Source of the DNA: Streptococcus cristatus ATCC 51100
GTDB taxonomy: Bacteria; Bacillota; Bacilli; Lactobacillales; Streptococcaceae
Reading direction: 5' to 3'
Assembly: GCF_000222765.1 (NCBI RefSeq)
Contig: NZ_AFUE01000007.1
Location: 1-64,000, forward strand
Length of the DNA stretch: 64,000 nt
Shown here: positions 1-10,156 of the stretch, in pieces
Layout: every line of letters begins with the position of its first letter
Numbering within the stretch: the first letter of the stretch is position 1
Program-made: the position numbers and the translations under genes
The notes under the pieces: model-generated
Told to the model about the DNA's origin: nothing
The model's input: the letters and a program-made list of their open reading frames with translations, nothing else
The model's database searches: none

Positions 1-1725
<1,725 letters not shown>

Positions 1726-1851
1726 TTATTTTTGACCTTTCAGTCTTAAACTCATTAATATTCACAGCGTTTCGGTTTATTTTCTTGTTACTATTTGATA
1801 TAGTTATTCAATTTTCAATGGACAAGTTTAGAATAGTTTCCACTATCCTAA

Positions 1852-1924
1852 TGGAGCCTAGCGGGATCGAACCGCTGACCTCCTGCGTGCAAAGCAGGCG
1901 CTCTCCCAGCTGAGCTAAGGCCCC
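1852..1924 (-). tRNA. tRNA-Ala (anticodon UGC)
   Basis: A 73-nt tRNA inside the 16S-23S spacer, read on the minus strand. The acceptor stem is GGGGCCT paired with AGGCTCC, and it contains the G3:U70 pair that identifies alanine tRNAs. The anticodon loop reads TTTGCAC, giving UGC, the T loop is GTTCGATC, and the discriminator base is A. The CCA end is not encoded, so it must be added after transcription. tRNA-Ala(UGC) is the usual single spacer tRNA of streptococcal rrn operons. Confidence 0.98.
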
Positions 1925-3525
<1,601 letters not shown>

Positions 3526-3667
3526 AGTTTGAGTTCTCACTCATTTCTGTCACTGACAGATTTATTGTTTTTTCTTTGTTCAGTACTACAACATATGTTG
3601 TAGTGCCCTGCACATTGGTTCGTCTTGTTCAGTTTTCAAAGGTCTTTATCGCTCTCTCAAGCGACAA
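3526..3667 (-). other. rRNA operon leader with boxA-like motif and palindrome
   Basis: Transcribed leader between the rrn promoter and 16S. It contains CTTTGAAAACTGAAC at about 3628-3642, which resembles the boxA antitermination element of low-GC Gram-positive rrn leaders and also forms the 5' arm (3613-3644) of the 16S processing stem. Bases 3585-3604 are a perfect 20-nt palindrome (ACTACAACATATGTTGTAGT). No protein-coding potential was seen. Confidence 0.65.
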
Positions 3668-3674
3668 CTATATC

Positions 3675-3703
3675 AGTATATCACCTATCCATTCCCTTGT
3701 CAA
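3675..3703 (-). promoter_or_regulatory. rRNA operon promoter
   Basis: On the minus strand, TTGACA (3698-3703) and TATACT (3675-3680) are separated by exactly 17 bases. This is a near-consensus sigma-A promoter about 150 bases upstream of mature 16S, as expected for a strong stable-RNA promoter. The predicted start is near 3667. Confidence 0.9.
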
Positions 3704-3778
3704 CACTTTTTTGAAATTTTTTTATCTTTTTTTCATCTTTTCTTCCTAACACAATCAATATCACTGATAAATCAATAA

Positions 3779-3814
3779 ATTAAAAGGGAAAGGTAACCTA
3801 TTCTTACCTCTCCC
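3779..3814 (-). terminator. Intrinsic terminator downstream of nth
   Basis: On the minus strand an 11-bp stem (GGGAGAGGTAA with TTACCTTTCCC, one G-U pair) is followed by TTTTAATTT. It lies about 120 bases after the nth stop and would end that transcript. The stretch 3704-3778 between it and the rrn promoter is AT-rich and shows nothing else. Confidence 0.75.
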
Positions 3815-3821
3815 CTATTCT

Positions 3822-3935
3822 CTATAGCACCGTGCTGCTAAAGTCGCTTAAATATTTCTCTAACTCTCGCAACAGTCTTTTACGTCCCTTAAAGCGCTCA
3901 TCGCCTAGTAAAAATTTGTATCTTAAGACTCTATC
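3822..3935 (-). other. 37 in-frame codons directly after the nth stop (possible coding remnant)
   Basis: Immediately after the nth TAA, the same frame stays open for 37 codons to a TAG. It encodes a protein-like peptide containing FLLGDERFKGRKRLLRELEK. It has no start codon and no ribosome binding site of its own, and it lies before the transcript's terminator. It could be the decayed tail of a former downstream gene or a chance open frame. The family was not recognised. Confidence 0.3.
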
Positions 3936-4565
3936 TTAAACATGATCAAAATTGTAAAGTTGAGGATAGTGATCGCACTCTGGATTTTTAGGATGGCAAA
4001 TAGCCCGACCAAAGTAGATCATAGCCTGATGCGCAGCTAGCCAGCGTTCAGGCGGGAGAACGTCCATAACACGTTTTTCAACTTCTAAAGGACTTGCTGA
4101 CTTTTTGACAATATTGTGATGTTTACAAATGCGTTCGACATGGGTATCAACTGCAAATGCTGGAATGCTAAAACCTACGCTCATAACCACATTAGCTGTT
4201 TTGCGCCCCACACCCGCCAGACTTTCTAGTTCCGTACGAGTCTGTGGCACTTGTCCCTCAAATTGCTCTAAGAGTTGCTGGGCACATTTTTTCAGAAATT
4301 TGGCCTTATTTCGATAAAGTCCTAAACGCGAAATGTGCTTGGCAATATCTGCCTCGGATGCTGCTGCCATAGCTTCTGGAGTAGGATAAGCTAAAAATAG
4401 ATTCGGTGTAGCTTTATTAACTGCAGCATCTGTCGTTTGAGCGGATAACATGACTGCCACGAGTAGCTCAAAGTGATTTCTAAAATCTAAACTCGGTTTG
4501 GCATCAGGAAATAGGGCAATGATCTCCTCGATGACATGGCGTGCTCGTTTTTTTGATAAAACCAT
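3936..4565 (-). CDS. nth: Endonuclease III (DNA glycosylase/AP lyase)
   Basis: Base-excision repair enzyme of the HhH-GPD family that removes oxidised pyrimidines and cleaves abasic sites. 209 residues, the usual length. The helix-hairpin-helix is ELESLAGVGRKTANVV, with the catalytic Lys in VGRKTA and the catalytic Asp in AFAVDTHVERI. E. coli Nth ends in a C-X6-C-X2-C-X5-C iron-sulfur loop. Here only the first two cysteines remain (CHPKNPEC) and the tail continues DHYPQLYNF, so a [4Fe-4S] cluster is unlikely. The ATG is supported by AAAGGAG 11 bases upstream. It lies downstream of greA, separated by a terminator. Confidence 0.95.
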   Translation of the reverse strand: MVLSKKRARHVIEEIIALFPDAKPSLDFRNHFELLVAVMLSAQTTDAAVNKATPNLFLAYPTPEAMAAASEADIAKHISRLGLYRNKAKFLKKCAQQLLEQFEGQVPQTRTELESLAGVGRKTANVVMSVGFSIPAFAVDTHVERICKHHNIVKKSASPLEVEKRVMDVLPPERWLAAHQAMIYFGRAICHPKNPECDHYPQLYNFDHV

Positions 4566-4611
4566 CAGTATACAATCTCCTTTGCTTGTTCTATATTATA
4601 GCATAAATTGA

Positions 4612-4637
4612 TAAAGAAAAAGCCGAGCTTGCTCGAC
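4612..4637 (-). terminator. Terminator of greA
   Basis: On the minus strand GTCGAGCAAGCTCGGC folds into a hairpin with a short loop, followed by TTTTTC. It sits directly after the greA stop codon. Confidence 0.8.
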
Positions 4638-4642
4638 CTTTC

Positions 4643-5125
4643 TTAGACTGTTTTTTCAACTTTTAGGATTTTGACGTCATAACTGCCAACTGGTGTTTCT
4701 ACTGTTGCAATATCACCGGTCTTCTTACCAATCAATGCTTGACCAATTGGGCTTTCATTTGAAACTTTTCCCGCAAAGGCATCCGCACCAGCTGAACCAA
4801 CGATAATGTATACTTCTTCTTCAGTCTCACCGACTTCCTGGATAGTAACAGTTTTACCGATGGCAACTTCATCTTTAGCCACCGAATCGCTATCAACAAT
4901 CACAGCATAGCGAATTTTAGTCTCCAGACTTGAAATTTGTCCTTCAACGAAAGCCTGCTCGTCCTTTGCTGCTTCATATTCACTATTTTCTGATAAATCT
5001 CCGTAAGAACGAGCAATTTTAATGCGTTCTACTACTTCTGGACGTCGAACCAATTTCAATTCTTCTAATTCTTGTTCTAATTTTTCCTTTTCTACAAGGG
5101 TCATAGGATAAGTTTTTTCAGCCAT
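4643..5125 (-). CDS. greA: Transcription elongation factor GreA
   Basis: Rescues backtracked RNA polymerase by stimulating cleavage of the 3' end of the nascent RNA through the secondary channel. 160 residues from the chosen ATG (MAEKTYPMT), the standard GreA length: an N-terminal coiled coil (about 1-75), with the acidic tip motif GDLSEN carrying D43 and E46, then a C-terminal FKBP-like domain. The frame is open further upstream (to 5206), but that extension overlaps the mltG end and has no family counterpart. It follows mltG by about 65 bases and probably shares its transcript. Confidence 0.96.
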   Translation of the reverse strand: MAEKTYPMTLVEKEKLEQELEELKLVRRPEVVERIKIARSYGDLSENSEYEAAKDEQAFVEGQISSLETKIRYAVIVDSDSVAKDEVAIGKTVTIQEVGETEEEVYIIVGSAGADAFAGKVSNESPIGQALIGKKTGDIATVETPVGSYDVKILKVEKTV

Positions 5126-5189
5126 TACTTTATTTTCTCTCTTCTTTCTATTTTTTGATAAAACAAAATTATGTGGAAAACCACATAAT

Positions 5190-6317
5190 TTAGTTAGAAC
5201 TTTCACCTGATTGGTTTAATTTGCTATTAACGTGTTCTTCCACATTCTTAGCGTGTTCTTCGTAAGTATTTGCAAAATATACAGCCCCTGTTTCCACATT
5301 TGCTACAAAATACAAGTACTCTGTCTTACTTGGATTAATGGTAGCTTCGATAGCAGACAGGCTTGGACTATCTACTGGACCAGGCATCAAACCTTGCTTC
5401 TTGTACACATTATAAGGCGAGTCAAGATTTGTATCAATTTCAGCATCTTCTTTAAGAGTTGTCTTTTGACCAAGTTTTCCTTGAGCATAAAGAAGCGCAA
5501 TATTGCTCTGAAGTGGCATAGCTTGGTTCAAACGATTATAAAAGACGCTCGCAATATCTTTGCGATCCTGATCAGTTGATCCCTCTTTTTCAACTAAAGA
5601 GGCGAGGGTTAAAACATCATTGACTGTCAGATTCTTAGACTCAATTGTTGAGTAATACTGCGATAGATTTGTATTCATAGCAGCCAACATTTGGTCAATC
5701 AGTTCTTCAATCGTGGTTTCTTTTCCATAATCATAAGTAGCCGGGAAGAGATAACCTTCAAGACGATATTTAACACCACTATCCTTGCTCGGCAAAGTTG
5801 CTAGAAGCTGCGGATATTTAGCTGCCATTTTTGCAATAAAGTCTTCATCTTGAGCTTTATTTAGAAAATCTTCCTTGCTGAATGGTGTTTTAGTATTCTT
5901 GTTCGCAGTTTTTGCAGCATTGACAGTAGTTGCTTCGGCAATTTGCTCCAAGGTGTATCCTTCAGGAATTGTTATCTTGCCAAGAACTGGAGGCTGTGGT
6001 GTATCTGTTCCACCTTCTTGTAATTGCTTAGCAATCGTGTCTAAATCCATACTCTTTTGAAGATTATAGTAACCAGATTGGAAATTCCCATAACTTCTGA
6101 TTTTTGAATAAAGATTAAAGACTTGAGCGTTCTTAATCAGGCCCTTCTTTTCTAAAATCTCTCCGATTTGTTTGGTACTAGAACCGGCAGGAATCTCTAC
6201 TGTCACATATTCTGTCGATTTAGCATCTACTGGTTTCAGTGCGGAAGAGACATAATTGTATCCTACAAAACCAGTAATACCAAGGCCCAATAGGAAAAGT
6301 ACCAAGACTGTCATCAC
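5190..6317 (-). CDS. mltG: Endolytic murein transglycosylase MltG, membrane and catalytic part (split by frameshift)
   Basis: Membrane lytic transglycosylase that cuts nascent glycan strands during peptidoglycan synthesis. This 375-codon frame holds one TM segment at its start (about 2-22), then the extracellular YceG-like domain with the catalytic Glu motif LASLVEKEG (238-246, Glu 243) and EGYLFPATY. Streptococcal MltG is normally one protein of about 550 residues with a long cytoplasmic N-terminus. Here that part lies in another frame (6329-6979). The catalytic frame is open upstream of the GTG at 6317, reading [12 protein letters not shown], and neither GTG 6317 nor ATG 6314 has a good ribosome binding site. 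One added base in the A-rich tract at 6337-6355 would rejoin the gene. It may be a sequencing error, a real mutation, or frameshifting/reinitiation. Confidence 0.9.
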   Translation of the reverse strand: MMTVLVLFLLGLGITGFVGYNYVSSALKPVDAKSTEYVTVEIPAGSSTKQIGEILEKKGLIKNAQVFNLYSKIRSYGNFQSGYYNLQKSMDLDTIAKQLQEGGTDTPQPPVLGKITIPEGYTLEQIAEATTVNAAKTANKNTKTPFSKEDFLNKAQDEDFIAKMAAKYPQLLATLPSKDSGVKYRLEGYLFPATYDYGKETTIEELIDQMLAAMNTNLSQYYSTIESKNLTVNDVLTLASLVEKEGSTDQDRKDIASVFYNRLNQAMPLQSNIALLYAQGKLGQKTTLKEDAEIDTNLDSPYNVYKKQGLMPGPVDSPSLSAIEATINPSKTEYLYFVANVETGAVYFANTYEEHAKNVEEHVNSKLNQSGESSN

Positions 6318-6328
6318 GATTCGATTGG

Positions 6329-6979
6329 CTAGGCCGTTTTTACGTTTTTCTTTTTACTACTATTGGTACGATCTGCACGTGAACGTTTTTTTCCATGAGC
6401 AACATCTCTACGGCTTAGCGTTGGTTCTGCAGTAGAAAAATCATTTTTAGCTTCTCTTTCATCTGTAGTGTTTGAATCAGGTAACACTGTTTCTTTTATC
6501 TCATCTGCAACAGGCGCTACCTTTTCTTGATAAGCTTCCGAATGAGCCACAGAAGTTTGAACCTCTCCATATTCTATACTTTCCTTCTTAGCAACATCAG
6601 CTTGTCCTGGACCACCAACATTTGATGGGACTTCCGAAATCGTAGAATTACGGACTATATTTTCTAGCACATCTGCCTGAGTATGAACCGTAGGATCGCT
6701 TTGTCCCATTGGCTCTTCTACTTTGACCTTACTAGGTTCTTCCTCTACTGAAGTATCCTTCTCTAGAACCTCATGAGATTTTTCAACAGCAGAAACGAGA
6801 GATTCCAAGCTCTCCGCCAATTCCATTTCTTTACCTAAAAGAGGCTGCGCTTCTTCCTGAACTGAGTGATTTTGGGTACCATTGGCTGCTGCCAACTCAT
6901 TCAAAATTTTCTCTTTAAAACTCAGCGTCTTTTCGTTATCCTGTGAATTTTCAGTCAAAAACTTGATCTCCTTCTTCAT
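6329..6979 (-). CDS. mltG: MltG N-terminal cytoplasmic part (frameshifted from catalytic part)
   Basis: Hydrophilic, acidic segment of about 216 residues starting MKKEIKFLTE, with FKEKILNEL near the start and a basic end (KKRSRADRTNSSKKK). It has no catalytic motif. It corresponds in position and character to the disordered cytoplasmic region preceding the TM helix in streptococcal MltG. It stops at TAG 6329-6331, 12 bases before the GTG that opens the catalytic frame. The ATG at 6979 is preferred over the one at 6991, because that one overlaps the TATAAT of the likely promoter. Expression as a separate protein is doubtful if the frameshift is an artefact. Confidence 0.75.
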   Translation of the reverse strand: MKKEIKFLTENSQDNEKTLSFKEKILNELAAANGTQNHSVQEEAQPLLGKEMELAESLESLVSAVEKSHEVLEKDTSVEEEPSKVKVEEPMGQSDPTVHTQADVLENIVRNSTISEVPSNVGGPGQADVAKKESIEYGEVQTSVAHSEAYQEKVAPVADEIKETVLPDSNTTDEREAKNDFSTAEPTLSRRDVAHGKKRSRADRTNSSKKKNVKTA

Positions 6980-6989
6980 AATCCCTAAC

Positions 6990-7018
6990 ATTATATCTTA
7001 AAAGTCAGATAAATGCAA
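6990..7018 (-). promoter_or_regulatory. Promoter of mltG
   Basis: On the minus strand TTGCAT (7013-7018), a 17-base gap and TATAAT (6990-6995). The predicted start is only a few bases before the ATG at 6979, so the leader would be very short. The spacer lies inside the hairpin at 7000-7033. Confidence 0.6.
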
Positions 7019-7033
7019 TCATATCCGACTTTT
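7000..7033 (-). terminator. Hairpin after the GNAT pair, overlapping the mltG promoter
   Basis: A 12-bp stem (AAAAGTCGGATA with TATCTGACTTTT, one G-U pair) and a 10-base loop, 20 bases after the stop of the second acetyltransferase gene. The 3' arm ends in CTTTT, so it could terminate transcription weakly. It covers the -35 and spacer of the mltG promoter. Confidence 0.55.
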
Positions 7034-7055
7034 AAAACTATATTATTTATGAAAG

Positions 7056-7553
7056 TTATATCTGAGGATTTTCCCAAACCATATCAAACCATACTTCATC
7101 TGCATACGTTGAGGCTGAACGGCCTTCGTTGACAAAGTCATGCTTCTCATAATAGGTTATCAAATAATCATGACAAGTGAGATTGATACCGTGGCGTTCA
7201 TCTGCAATCGCAATTTCCTTCATAGTGTCCAACAAGGCTTTTCCTACACCTAAACCCTGTGCTTCTTTAGAAATGGATAGACTGGTCACAGAGATAAATC
7301 CGCCAGCCAGATAGCTATAATCTTCAATGTCCTCCGTAAAGGAAATATCTTTTAAATAGCGTTCTGGTCGGACAGGACCTTCTAAATAGCCCAAAATCTT
7401 GCCATTTTTTTCTGCAACCAAAAAAGTTGAAGGAATCGTTTCAATGTGCTTTGCCAATATTTTACGACTAATAGCCTCTTCTGGACTGAAATTTTCCAAT
7501 TCGATAGCATAAATGGCATCTAAATCAGCCATTTGAGCTTGACGGATAATCAT
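7056..7553 (-). CDS. GNAT family N-acetyltransferase (second of a tandem pair)
   Basis: Acetyl-CoA dependent acetyltransferase fold, 165 residues; substrate unknown. The acetyl-CoA binding motif is QGLGVGKALLD, followed by NLTCHD and the C-terminal FDMVWENP shared with its upstream neighbour. The two genes are clearly tandem paralogues. The ATG at 7553 is preferred to the GTG three bases upstream because AAGGAG is then about 5 bases away. It overlaps the stop of the upstream paralogue, so translation is probably coupled. The operon order is murC then the two acetyltransferases. Confidence 0.85.
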   Translation of the reverse strand: MIIRQAQMADLDAIYAIELENFSPEEAISRKILAKHIETIPSTFLVAEKNGKILGYLEGPVRPERYLKDISFTEDIEDYSYLAGGFISVTSLSISKEAQGLGVGKALLDTMKEIAIADERHGINLTCHDYLITYYEKHDFVNEGRSASTYADEVWFDMVWENPQI

Positions 7554-8065
7554 CACTTCTCCTTAAAATTTGGATTTTCCCACACCATATCAGACCAGAC
7601 GGCTCCACCATGAGTTGAGTCAGAAATCCCTTCGTGGACGAAACCATTCATCTCAAAATAAGGTATCAGCTCATCATGGCAGGTTAGGCTAATGCCCTGT
7701 CGATTTTGCTGAACAGCTGTCTCCTTGAGAGCTGCAAGCAACAAGGTTCCGACACCCTGCCTCTGAAAATCCGGATGGACGGACAGACTTTGGACGACAA
7801 TGAAGCCACCTTCTGAAGGATTAACACCCACCTTGCTAAAGAGATCATCTGTCAAATATCGCGTCTGAACAGCTGGTCCAACAATATAGCCCGCCAGCTG
7901 ACCATGCAGCTCTGCCAGCAAAAAAGTATCCGAGATGCGTTCAATCCGCTCTTTGAGAACTTCTGCACCGACTGCTTCTGCTGCTGGAAAATTCAGCTGC
8001 TCGATTGCAAGAATTTCCTCCCAGTCGTTCAATTCAGCCCGTCTGATTCGAATCGGTGCTTCCAT
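7553..8065 (-). CDS. GNAT family N-acetyltransferase (first of a tandem pair)
   Basis: GNAT-fold acetyltransferase, 170 residues, beginning MEAPIRIRRAEL. The acetyl-CoA motif is RQGVGTLLLAALKE; SLTCHDELIPYFE and SDMVWENP match the downstream paralogue. The ribosome binding site GGAGG lies just after the murC stop codon, 11 bases from the ATG. Location behind murC suggests shared transcription but does not show the substrate. Confidence 0.87.
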   Translation of the reverse strand: MEAPIRIRRAELNDWEEILAIEQLNFPAAEAVGAEVLKERIERISDTFLLAELHGQLAGYIVGPAVQTRYLTDDLFSKVGVNPSEGGFIVVQSLSVHPDFQRQGVGTLLLAALKETAVQQNRQGISLTCHDELIPYFEMNGFVHEGISDSTHGGAVWSDMVWENPNFKEK

Positions 8066-8076
8066 CCAGGTGCCTC

Positions 8077-9411
8077 CTACTGAACGTTGCTAGTCAGATT
8101 GGACAAGAGACGTTCAAAGGAATACTCATAGGTCTGGATATCTCCAGCTCCCATAAAGACATAAACTGCATTATCGTGGTCAAGAAGCGGAGAAACATTA
8201 TCCACGTCAATAACCTTGGCCCGCTTCACAATCTTTTCAGCCAGATCTTCGACCTTAACATCGCCCTTATCCACCTCACGCGCAGATCCGTAAATCTGAG
8301 CTAGATAGACTGAGTCAGCCTGATTGAGGGCTTCCGCAAATTCGTCCAAGAGAGCAATGGTCCGAGTGAAGGTGTGCGGCTGGAAGATGGCCACAATTTC
8401 CTTGCTTGGATACTTCTGACGAGCTGCATCCAGAGTCGCAATAATTTCCGTTGGATGATGGGCAAAGTCATCAATAATGACTGTATCATTAACAATCTTT
8501 TCTGTAAAGCGGCGCTTAACCCCACTAAAGGTCTTGAGATGTTCCCTTACTAGATTCAAGTCAATACCTGCAATATAGAGGAGACCGATGACCGCTGTCG
8601 CATTCATAATGTTGTGACGGCCAAAGCTTGGAATCTGGAACTCACCCAGCTCTTGCCCACGGAAGGAAACTTTAAAGCCTGAACCACTAGTAGAACGCAA
8701 GAGGTCGTGAGCAACAAAGTCGTTGCCTTCTTCCTTGAAACCATAGTAGTAAATCGGCGCATTTGAAGTAATACGGCGTAGTTGCTCGTCTTCTCCATAA
8801 ACGAAGAGTCCTTTTGTAATCTGCTTGGCGTAATCATTGAAAGCATTAAAGACATCTTCCAAGCTTGTGAAATAATCCGGATGATCGAAGTCAATATTGG
8901 TGATGATCGAATATTCCGGATGATAAGGCATAAAATGACGTTCGTACTCGTCTGATTCAAAGACAAAATACTTGGCATTAGCAGAACCGCGACCTGTACC
9001 ATCCCCAATTAGATAGCTAGTATCTGTGATATTAGACAGAACATGAGAAAGAATACCCGTTGTCGAAGTTTTCCCGTGAGCACCTGCTACTCCTAAGCTG
9101 ACAAAGTCACGCATAAAGCTACCCAAAAATTCATGGTAGCGCTTGTAGCTAATACCATTGGCATCTGCATAGGCAATTTCCACATTGTTATCTGGACGGA
9201 AGGCATTACCGGCAATAATTTCAAAATCTGACTGGAGATTTTTCTCATCGAAAGGCAAAATGGGAATCCCAGCCTGCTCCAGACCACGCTGAGTGAAATA
9301 ATATTTATCAACATCGCTTCCCTGAACCTTATGGCCCATCTGATGCAACATCAAAGCCAAAGCGCTCATACCTGAGCCCTTAATTCCGATAAAATGATAG
9401 GTTTTCGTCAT
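8077..9411 (-). CDS. murC: UDP-N-acetylmuramate--L-alanine ligase
   Basis: Cytoplasmic Mur ligase that joins the first amino acid, L-Ala, to UDP-MurNAc with ATP, opening the peptide-stem pathway. 444 residues, full length. The N-terminal UDP-binding motif is [14 protein letters not shown]; the ATP loop [13 protein letters not shown] is at 107-119; the central domain has SDEYERHF; the C-terminal domain has [16 protein letters not shown] lies 6 bases before the ATG. An unknown basic protein gene precedes it and two acetyltransferases follow. Confidence 0.97.
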   Translation of the reverse strand: MTKTYHFIGIKGSGMSALALMLHQMGHKVQGSDVDKYYFTQRGLEQAGIPILPFDEKNLQSDFEIIAGNAFRPDNNVEIAYADANGISYKRYHEFLGSFMRDFVSLGVAGAHGKTSTTGILSHVLSNITDTSYLIGDGTGRGSANAKYFVFESDEYERHFMPYHPEYSIITNIDFDHPDYFTSLEDVFNAFNDYAKQITKGLFVYGEDEQLRRITSNAPIYYYGFKEEGNDFVAHDLLRSTSGSGFKVSFRGQELGEFQIPSFGRHNIMNATAVIGLLYIAGIDLNLVREHLKTFSGVKRRFTEKIVNDTVIIDDFAHHPTEIIATLDAARQKYPSKEIVAIFQPHTFTRTIALLDEFAEALNQADSVYLAQIYGSAREVDKGDVKVEDLAEKIVKRAKVIDVDNVSPLLDHDNAVYVFMGAGDIQTYEYSFERLLSNLTSNVQ

Positions 9412-9443
9412 GATTACTCCTTAAATCTTAAACAACTGAAGCC

Positions 9444-10115
9444 TTATTGTCCTTGGGCATCTGAACTCAACTTGGTGATGTCCAATTCCTGTGCTTTTTT
9501 ATGCTTATTGTGTTTTTCTCGCTTCTTGCCCTTGTTATAGACTTGGCTGGTTTTGAGAAAATCGTAGTTATTCTTTTTCTTTTTTTCTGGATTCGTTGGT
9601 ACTTCTATGAGAGGTTGAGACTGAACATCTGCTAATATGTAGCTATCTTGCTTTAGCTTATCACTGAACTTCGTTAACTCACCTGGATTTTCCTTTTGGA
9701 AAGGGGCTGTTGGTTTAACTGGATTTCCCTCAAAAGGAGGTGCCACCTTCCGACTACGAACCTTATTTGGGAGCTTGCTCGTCAAATAAGCAGCTGAACG
9801 TTTTTTCCTCAGATCAGCCCGAGCTTCCTCTCGTGCTTGCTCAGCATAGCGAATAGCTGGATCTTTCTTATCAATCGGCTTTTTAAAGTCCGTAACTGGA
9901 GCTTGCTTCTTTCTAGCTTTACTTACAGTTTGACTAGGAGTAGCATGAGCAGGATTTTCTGGCTTAGCAATCGGCATCCATTCTAAATAATTACGGTCCT
10001 GATAGTCCCCTTTAATGTTGCTAATCAGATCCAACTCATCGTACAAATTCATGTGTGGCATTTCTGTCAACATGATTTCGTCATCAGCAATTATAGGAAA
10101 TTTAGTATTTGTCAT
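9444..10115 (-). CDS. Conserved-type hypothetical protein, charged and probably disordered
   Basis: About 223 residues from ATG MTNTKFPIIADDEIML. The frame is open 5 codons further to a TTG, but GAAAGGA sits correctly before the ATG. No TM segment, signal peptide or enzyme motif is visible. The first third is acidic (LTEMPHMNLYDELDLI); the rest is rich in Lys, Arg and Pro, with KKRSAAYLTSKLPNKVRSRK, and the C-terminal part carries KKKKNNYDF and KGKKREKHNKHKKAQ. The basic tail suggests binding to nucleic acid or to a membrane surface, but no function can be assigned. It sits between the SNF2 helicase gene and murC on the same strand. Confidence 0.8.
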   Translation of the reverse strand: MTNTKFPIIADDEIMLTEMPHMNLYDELDLISNIKGDYQDRNYLEWMPIAKPENPAHATPSQTVSKARKKQAPVTDFKKPIDKKDPAIRYAEQAREEARADLRKKRSAAYLTSKLPNKVRSRKVAPPFEGNPVKPTAPFQKENPGELTKFSDKLKQDSYILADVQSQPLIEVPTNPEKKKKNNYDFLKTSQVYNKGKKREKHNKHKKAQELDITKLSSDAQGQ

Positions 10116-10156
10116 AGCATGTCCTTTCAACTCTTCATTATTATAAACTATTCAAA

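Noticed and set aside
5126-5206. N-terminal extension of greA
   Set aside because: It overlaps the end of mltG, has no family match, and the 160-residue start is standard.
6337-6355. Canonical programmed -1 frameshift site in mltG
   Set aside because: The tract is A-rich, but no exact X-XXY-YYZ heptamer is in the right phase (T-AAA-AAG and G-AAA-AAC only). So a programmed event is possible but not supported by a standard signal.
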